Origin: Terfezia claveryi
Taxonomy: Eukaryota; Ascomycota; Pezizomycetes; Pezizales; Pezizaceae
Direction: 5' to 3'
Length of the DNA stretch: 64,000 nt
NCBI GenBank assembly: GCA_015179025.1
Contig: WHUX01000087.1
Coordinates: 1 to 64,000, forward strand
Made by a program: the position numbers and the translations under genes. The notes below the pieces were generated by a model. It worked only from the letters and a program-made list of their open reading frames with translations, ran no database searches and was not told where the DNA came from. Position 1 is the first letter of the stretch. Each line of letters begins with the position of its first letter. Shown in pieces: positions 56,894 through 64,000 of this stretch.

Positions 56894-59800
56894 TCAGTCC
56901 TCATCCATTTCACCCTCACTGTGAGGCGATGCATCTTCGAGCACATTGATCACCTTCTGCCTCTTGGAACCTCCTACCCCACTGATACCAGGATACAGAG
57001 CTGGCCCCCCCTCATCACCTAGATCTTCCAAAAAGTCTTCTAATGTTGTTGTATCGTAGACTCTTAGCTCCTTTTCTGTTGTAGCGATAGCAAGCACCTT
57101 CTTTAGTTCCTCAAAGCCAAGGACAGGCATAAGTTTTGTGAAGGCTAGCATTGCAATGTCTATCCAGTAATGTTAGGCTCCTCTATTAAAATAATTCCTG
57201 GAATCTTACCTTTTGACCAGGGGCAGCACCTCAGGGCTCTGAACAAGGCTAATTTTGCTCTTGTTGGCTCCCTTTCCCTGATCTCAAACTCAATATAGCG
57301 CTTCCATAGAGCAACACTCGCTTTGGTGGATGGACAATCGACGGCCTCGTCAAAAAGTTTTCTGACTGCATGTACATTATTGCCGGTCATTCTCGACTCG
57401 GCCCAAATGGCAAAACCATAACCAGCAACAGTGCTTTCCTTGCCCCCAGGCCCAATGACTTGATCCTTTAGCCAGCCTCTAATCCGGCCTTCGATGCGAC
57501 TCCGACCTTCGTTCCAGGCGTATAGTGACCACAAAAGAGTATTAACCTTTCTACTCGACTGCTTGACTTCCACGATCGCCTCTTCAAGGGCTTCTCGTAG
57601 AAATGCCATTCGAAATGACCTGGAGGTTCGAGCATGATGGTACAGTAACCGAATTTTACCGTTCATTAAGCCAATCTCATATGGCCTTGAGTTTGATAAC
57701 CCTCTGTCCCGTAGTTCTTTCAATAGAGAATCATATATGGGTAGGGCTGACGATACGTCCAAGGTTATGTTCTTCGATTCAGCAGAGGGGAATAGGTACT
57801 CCATGAGGGCCATCGCTTCATTGTAGGCAAATGCGTACTTTAAAGAACCCAGTGATGCTAACCTGTCTTGCTCCTCTTGTAAGAACTGATCCACCGAAAT
57901 AAGTATTCGTCAGCTCGTTTTCAGTCTATTATTGTTTGGGAACTCACCCTCTTTGCTCGTAATCGGGCTGCATTGCTGAAAGCAGAATCATGCTCCTCTC
58001 TGTCCCCAGAAAATCTACCACTTGGAATTGATAGAAGTACGCTCAAAGCCTCACTTTTATTCCCATCCATTATCTCTTCCCATGTCCATGTTCTCCATAG
58101 GAGAATGCTGTCTCGCCGACTGCCTTCAGAAGAGGAGCCACACATACCTAGAGCTGTGCTGAAGATTTTGCGTGCAGCATCGATGTTACCCATTCGCCAC
58201 TCAATCTGGGCATAAGCACTGTAGAGGAGAAGGCTTGTACGATACTTCTTCAAAAGTTTCTTCGCCAGTTTTTGAGCCCTTTGAGAGAATTAGCGCTGGC
58301 ATAGCATAAATCAATGCTATACTCACTTAACAGGGTCTGTCCACCATTCCAGAGCCCAGTAAAAGAGGGCCAACTTCTCGCTATACCGGTAGTCCATAAC
58401 AGGTCCATCAATCAACATCTTAAGCACTCTCCGTGCTATGTGAATGTTTGCTGTCAGTGGATCACCTGAATTTGAGATTTCTCTCAGAAAATACGCCCAT
58501 TCTCCGTTCTGTCTCCCAAATAGCATATCAGTGGTTATGGGGTATCCGTTATTGAGTTTGAACCCAAACAGCTCATCCATTATATCTCCTTGCCTCTCAG
58601 GCTCCATTCCTTCCCATGTTATCAGCTTACCAGGCTTTTCGTCCCGCTGTGGCCAGAACCAGCGCCCAGACCCCAGACCGTAACCACATAAGAAGGTGTC
58701 GAGATGAGAGTCTGTCTCTTTTTCTGATTCCTGCTCCTGGGCCAGGAAACATCCGGGAAGTCCACAGAATTCAAGCATACGGGTGACTAGCAATCTACGA
58801 ACATTCTCATTGCTGAGACAGAACATCCACCGCATAATATCAGTTGACAGCACGACGTTGAAAGGATCATCCTCTTCAGCTTCATCGACGACTCTAGCAG
58901 GCCACGCACCCCGTCTTTCAGTAGCATTTGTTTCTTTCTGTATCCACCACCCAAAGGGATCGTCCCTGTCGATTTCCATGTCGTCCTCTTCTGCCCCTTC
59001 TTTACGTACCCGTTCAGGTACGGGGCCCTCATTGCCCCTCTCAACATACCGGTACCACCCCTCAGCACCTTCCTCTCCAGCCCTAAGAACTTCGGCATCC
59101 CAGAAATCCCGTAGCTGCTCCATTGTGGAATCATAAGCTGCGTGGGAACTCAGTGGGTACTGACTCAATACATTCTTTGGCGCAAAGAGGTTTAATTCAA
59201 GAAGACCTTGCAGGGAGGCAATTGATAGCTCAATGTAACCGGCTTCACGCGTGAGAATTAGACCTCTGAAGATGACGTATAAGGCGATTTCCTCAAGGCG
59301 GGGAATGTCTGTCATACCAATGGTCAGTATACGTCTTAACATGACAGATTAAGCACGCTACCTTGATCGCTTTTGTCTTTGTTGTGGATGGCTGTTCGCA
59401 GGACTTCCAGGCATTGTTCGTAACACCCAATCATTTCTGAATATCTGAAGCTGTCGAAGTCTGTTTGCCGGAAGTTCAAGTACTTTACCCACACACTGTG
59501 CATTGTAGGGTACTGTCTCAAGGTCGACCGATACTTGGACAGTAACCTCTCAGGCTCCCATGTCTCCCCGGCTACATCAAACCAATATTCCCAGAGTGTC
59601 TCCCTCCCTTTCCAGTCATCTTGGGGGATTTTTCCCAGAGCCTTATCGAGAATACTAAGTTTAATTTCAGCTGTGCTCTTTCTCTCGGCTATTGTAGCTC
59701 TTTTCTTTCTTCCATCTCCACTGTATAATACTTTGTCTTGGTGGGCGACTAATCCTAGCCATGCTGAAATATCTGATGGGGTACTGTCCACCCTCCGTTG

Positions 59801-60964
59801 AATCTCCAATTGTTTCTGCCGGATCTGGTCAGAGTTCCAAGGAGACATTTCATCCATTTCATCATCAGACTCGCTTGCATACTCAAGGTCCTCATCTTCG
59901 GGATACTGATTTCGGTCTCCTGCTAAATGGAAAAGCAGCCGTTCATGCATATTTTCCTCATTACTATCCTGAACCCCATTCTTAATTCGCCTAGATAATA
60001 GTGGAACATATTCCAATCCACGGTCAAATTCTGTGCCTGGTTTTCCTCCTTCTCCACGATCTGCCTTCGTGATTACTTTCAATCTCCGGGTCCCGTTAGC
60101 GTCTGGGAGAGCAAATCGATACTTTCTCTCCCCATGCACTCCCCGTTTGTAATGTTCCGCATGCTCCGTCCTAGAAGCCAGGACAAGCCCCTTGCCGTCT
60201 CCCTTATCTTGTATTATTCGTATGTCTGGGGACAGCCCCACAATGCTGCCTTTGCCATAGCGGTGGTATTGTGGAATGGAATACCTGTGTATTGTACCAT
60301 ATATCAGGTTGGCTGGGTCACCTTTTGTGTTGATATAAAAAGGTTTTGCACCGGAAGGGTTTTCGTCATCCCAAGGTAGAATATCCCCAGTAGTCGCTTT
60401 TGGCACGGGTTCTTTCCGGTTTCGACTTTCATCTTCATCTACCTCCCTAGCCCTATGCCTTCTCGACAACTCTCGATCTCTATGCCGTTCCTTCTCTCTT
60501 TCTCTGATTTTACTCCTCTTTCTGTTGTCCTGGTGACTAGTTCTCTCTCGACTACCCTCCCGGTAATGTTCTTTATCATGCTCTCGGCGCCGCTCCTTAC
60601 TCCGGTGATGTCTATGGCCTCTCTCCCGACTTCGATCCCTATGCCGGCTGCTCGAGCGTTGGCAGTCGCGGTGCCTAGGCCCTGCACGATCTGAGTCACT
60701 GGCAGCATTAAAGGGAACAGAAGATTCTGGCCCCTGCACTGGGGGTATAAAACTCGAGAATTTGGGCACGGAGTGTTGAACGGGTCCGCCGGATCCGCCC
60801 GTCTGGTTCTCCGAACTGGTCGGTGGTGGCCGGAAACTAGAAAATTTAGGGATGGTCCTCACAACGGTCTCCTGCGGCTATTAGAACTGTCAGTATGCTT
60901 GAAATCCTCGAGACAGAATTTCGGGGGCAGCAGCTACCTCGCTTTCCCTTCGTGACGGAGACAT
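56894..60964 (-). CDS. nrde2: NRDE2 (nuclear RNAi-defective 2) family protein, DUF1740
   Basis: Nuclear protein of the NRDE-2 family; in other eukaryotes it works with MTR4/exosome and splicing factors in RNA processing and silencing. Exons (minus): 60964-60938, 60877-59362, 59308-58327, 58278-57948, 57885-57210, 57159-56894; every junction is phase-consistent, 1265 aa. A first exon of nine codons (MSPSRRESE) is needed because no ATG is available later in a good context. N-terminal ~170 residues are Arg/Ser/Glu/His-rich (RSSSRHRDRSRERGHRHH), then the NRDE2 core with YINTKGDPANLIYGTIHRY, HAT-like helical repeats, 'LLVTRMLEFCGLPGC', 'LFYWALEWWTDPVKAQKLAK', 'SIEW..GNIDAARKIFSTALG' and 'KLALFRALRCCPWSK'. 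Tail acidic. Only 475 bp separate its start from the next, divergent gene. Confidence 0.92.
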
Positions 60965-61438
60965 ATCTGCATGGATTTTCGAGTAACAAACACGGTCAGT
61001 CCGAGATTCCTATGAGATCGTCGTCAGTCTTGGCGTCAGCTAGATACATGAACCTCACGCATGCGCAGCTCCCGCGCAATATTCATTCCTCCTGCAGGCA
61101 CAATCTTTTCCGCAGCCCCCGGCCTACCTAGTTAATTGCTATCTCTTGCTCATGAAACCTTCGTTTGTATCTACAACTCGCCGTTTCCCCCCCTTGCAGT
61201 GGAGCATGATCCCGCGATTTCCTGTACTCTACTCTTGACCCCCTCTGCTGCACCGTTCAGATCCTACAGACACTAGGTAGCTGGTGAACTTCAAAGTAGC
61301 AAAGAAATAGCCTCAGAGCAGGACCCTGACTGCAGCTCCCCAATTCCTAGATTAAGCCTGAACAACAGCCTCTTCTTGACGCAGGAGACGGATTCGCGGA
61401 AAGGCATCAGCTCGAGCTCAGAGACATTTCGAGCCCCA
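60965..61438. promoter_or_regulatory. Short divergent promoter between NRDE2 and the DUF4484-like gene
   Basis: 474 bp between the two start codons, no gene in it. Expected to act in both directions. A frame open from 61275 to the ATG at 61439 lacks a better start. Confidence 0.5.
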
Positions 61439-63580
61439 ATGGGACCTCTGAAGGTGAAAACTACGAGAATTGGCTCCCATGCTGATGCAAGCCATCTTCC
61501 ACCGTTGTCTGCACTATTTGTCATATATTTCGATATCAAAGCCGGGTAGGTGAATATCATCAGATGCCTCTGTAAGCAAGCGGCCGCTAATGGTGGGGTT
61601 TACAGTTACACTATAGCATGGAAACAGACCGCGCAAGGCAGTGAGTTGTTCATGGCTCCCCATCAATGCATCTAGTGGATTTAGAGAGAGAAATAACCCA
61701 CTGATTACGAGAAAACAGTCTCCCTAGATGGCGTTGAGTTCAAGTCCCTTCCCTCCGGCCTTCATAACATCAAGGAAGACCTCGTCTACTTCGTTCATGC
61801 CTCCTTCGCCGGAGTCAGCGCTTTCATCAACCAGCCTGCGGCCGAATCGGAGCGTAACGCGATGATGGTCTCGGTCGGGATATTGGTACCTCTCAGTTAC
61901 GGAAGACTTGGTCGAAGCTGGAGGCACGCAAAAAACTTGAAAGAACTTGCTAGGTCGATTAGTGGATGTAAGAGCTTCTCGGAAGACACAACTCAACATC
62001 AAATTCTCTCGGTCTACTATGCTGCACACCGCGCTCCCTCTCCAGCGATCTCACCACCCCTCTCACCCGTCGACTCCCCGTCCTCCCTACGGTACCGGCC
62101 AGCCCCTTCTAGGGCATACAAGTCAAGTCCAGCCATGGAAGCTGTCAGGCCACATGCCCGTACACGCAGCATCTCGGATAGCACGCTTCTACCGACCCCG
62201 ACAACCCTGTTATCACCCCACCACCCCATATTGTCGCTTGTGGAGTTTCTCGATACTTTCGGCCCTTTAGTATTTCCCCTGTATAGGGCCGCCTTAGCCC
62301 GGAAGAGGATTTTACTCATCACCCAAGCTCCAGTGGAGACAGCATGCAATTTTGGTGAATCCCTTTTCAATCCATAATCTTTGTACAAGCCTATTAACTA
62401 TAGCAATTATAGTTTACAATATCTCAATCTTGTCCACCATCCCCCTCTCCGTTTCTTCTCTAATATATCCCGGCGTTTCTTCCGACCCCTCCCGTCTCCG
62501 CCCCCTCTTCTCCGTCGGCGTCCACGACATCCCCTTCCTCGAAGAGCAATCCCACCAACGAGCCCATGCCTCCTCCAGCGCCGGCCCCACCGTAGAATCC
62601 TACCCCTCGTGGGTAGCTTGCACAACCGATGGAGTCCTCTACCTTAAATCCTCCCTCTACGATGTAGTCGTCACACTCCCCCCTCCCACACAAAGCGAGC
62701 TAGTAAGAAAGCCTGGCCTAAAATCGAGTCCCCCGCTGGAGCCCCTATTAAGGCTACTCAGCGTGATCTTCGAAGATATAGGAAACTTCGGAAGGGTTTA
62801 CAACAATATACTGGTACCGCATACTGGCCGGGCTCCAATGCAGGGAACGGGGTAGAACACAAAACTACTGCGCACGAGGAGGAGGCGGTCTGTGAGAAAG
62901 CGTCGTGGGCGGAGCTGGCATACTCTGGTTTCCTGTGGTGGGCTAGCGCAGGGGAGAAAAGGCAGGATAATAATGAAGAAGAGAATGGAGATGGGGTAGC
63001 GCCTGCTGTAGGGAGGGTACCGCAGTGGGAGGAGCAGGAGGATCGGGAAGATCAGGTACCTGGGCCGGCTGGGGATGAGAGGGGCGAGGATGAAGATGGA
63101 GATAGCTACAACCAGCGGAGGAGCTCTGGTGTTGATAGCTCGTTGATGTTGCCTCCTGAGACACCAGGACTTCCGGGGCCGATGAGGGAGAGTAGTAGCG
63201 GGGTAGTAGAGATGGATATCATCGCGTATTTCCATCGATTGACCGCGCGAATCGTTGAGGGGATGGCGGAGGTTGTTGAATCCAGTGGGGTGGGCGACTA
63301 CCTAACCCAAGGAATTGCCGAGGAAGATGAAGGCGGGGATGAAGATGAAGGCGATTCTGCATCCGAGCGAGGGGATCTCCTCGATGGAAGTGAATTTAGA
63401 TCACAGCAGCCTACCAGGGGAGATTCTATGAATGTGCTGTTTTCGAAAGATGAGATGGTGAGATTGGGCCTGGATAGGTGGAATAAATCTGATGAGAGGT
63501 TTTTAGAGGAAATGGGGAGGACTTGGTGGAGGAGGGAAGTGGGCGTGGAGAAGGGTGGGGTATGTGGGTGTTTGTGCTGA
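61439..63580 (+). CDS. DUF4484/LCHN-like (DENND11-type) protein, with a frame break in a poly-C run
   Basis: Member of the fungal DUF4484 group related to LCHN/DENND11; probably a trafficking or small-GTPase regulator. Exons 61439-61545, 61606-61640, 61728-62354, 62413 onward. The early part reads LFVIYFDIKAGYTIAWKQT, GVEFKSLPSGLHNIKEDLVYF and VGILVPLSYGRLGRSW, the family signature; then LSVYYAAHRAPSPAISPPLSPVDSPSS, LARKRILLITQAPVETACNF, FSVGVHDIPFLEE and WVACTTDGVLYLKSSLYDVVV. After the C6 run at about 62680-62686 the frame moves by one base. The shifted frame gives KKAWPKIES, IKATQRDLRRYRKLRKGL, SWAELAYSGFLWWASAGE and the acidic tail to a stop at 63578-63580, all as expected. One base missing or extra in the run is the simplest reading; no intron fits. 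Homology is strong on both sides. Confidence 0.85.
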
Positions 63581-64000
63581 TCTCACGAAATTTGTGTAAT
63601 TGGATTTATGCAAGTGTGCGATGGCGGATGGGTGGGTGGGTACCTGGGTTGTTTGTTTGTCATATACATACTGTTACAAGATATTGTGTTCCTAATTTTA
63701 TGTTGGCCTTATGTTTTCTTGATTTGCCCTATGCTAAAGATTTCAGCAATCTATGGGCAAGCATATCTAATAAAGATTTTTTTGAGAACTGTCATGATTT
63801 CTTTGGCAATAATCCATCTCCGTCACTTAGAAAGTAATGTTTCTGGATCGCCATGATCCATCATGCTCGTTAATTTCTCGAATAAATGATATTGAGGTTG
63901 CTTTCACTCCGTGTCATACATACATAGAAGACATATTGGTGAACAGTGACATACTCAGGTCCACATGCCACTCCCGAGACAATACCACAACTCACACCCG

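Noticed and set aside
1..64000. CRISPR array, prokaryotic operon or phage content
   Set aside because: Spliceosomal introns in most genes and eukaryotic orthologues; the repeat arrays have no spacer structure.

Overview
This 64 kb window looks like nuclear DNA of a filamentous ascomycete (Pezizomycotina; I cannot go lower with confidence). The reasons are introns of about 50-70 nt with GT..AG ends and CTAAC/CTGAC-like branch sites, fungal-type orthologues (Utp10, Pan3 with zinc finger and PAM2-like motif, a Dsc2/UBAC2-like protein, DUF4484/LCHN-like protein, Nrde2), and a repeat-rich, gene-poor left third. Coding density is low: about 15 real genes, with long non-coding stretches full of homopolymers, AT tracts and decayed repeats.

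Layout. 1-13 kb is a repeat region. It holds a DUF6532-like gene (534-4967) split by a 3.0 kb foldback-like element (1647-4641): long inverted arms, a central AT-rich minisatellite, TA at each junction, no visible transposase. A ~116 bp minisatellite follows (5.58-6.4 kb), then two more copies of the element's terminal motif (6.75 and 7.17 kb) and a desert with diverged repeat pairs (9.4-11.6 kb). 13.5-38.7 kb is housekeeping DNA: transportin/Kap104 (+), a KEN-box protein (-), a large disordered protein (+), an M24B Xaa-Pro peptidase (+), a ubiquitin-like-fold protein (-), UTP10 (+) and a rhomboid-like Dsc2 homologue (-). 39.2-40.1 kb is a decayed Copia LTR/gag remnant. 41.9-63.6 kb is a second gene block: importin beta-1/Kap95 (-), PAN3 (+), a phosphatidylserine decarboxylase-like gene (+), a GNAT acetyltransferase (-), an unrecognised 692-aa protein (-), Nrde2 (-) and a DUF4484/DENND11-like protein (+).

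The genes do not form a pathway cluster. They are scattered RNA-metabolism (UTP10, PAN3, NRDE2), nuclear-import (Kap104, Kap95) and membrane/trafficking genes (Dsc2, PSD, LCHN-like). Close divergent pairs (28.4-29.7/30.3 kb; NRDE2/LCHN-like, 475 bp apart) probably share promoters.

The most notable point is the foldback element: removing it together with one TA rejoins the two halves of the DUF6532-like gene in frame, which identifies target and boundaries to the base. Four conserved genes also carry apparent frame breaks (UTP10, PSD-like, GNAT, LCHN-like). Two of these sit at poly-C runs and may be sequence errors.
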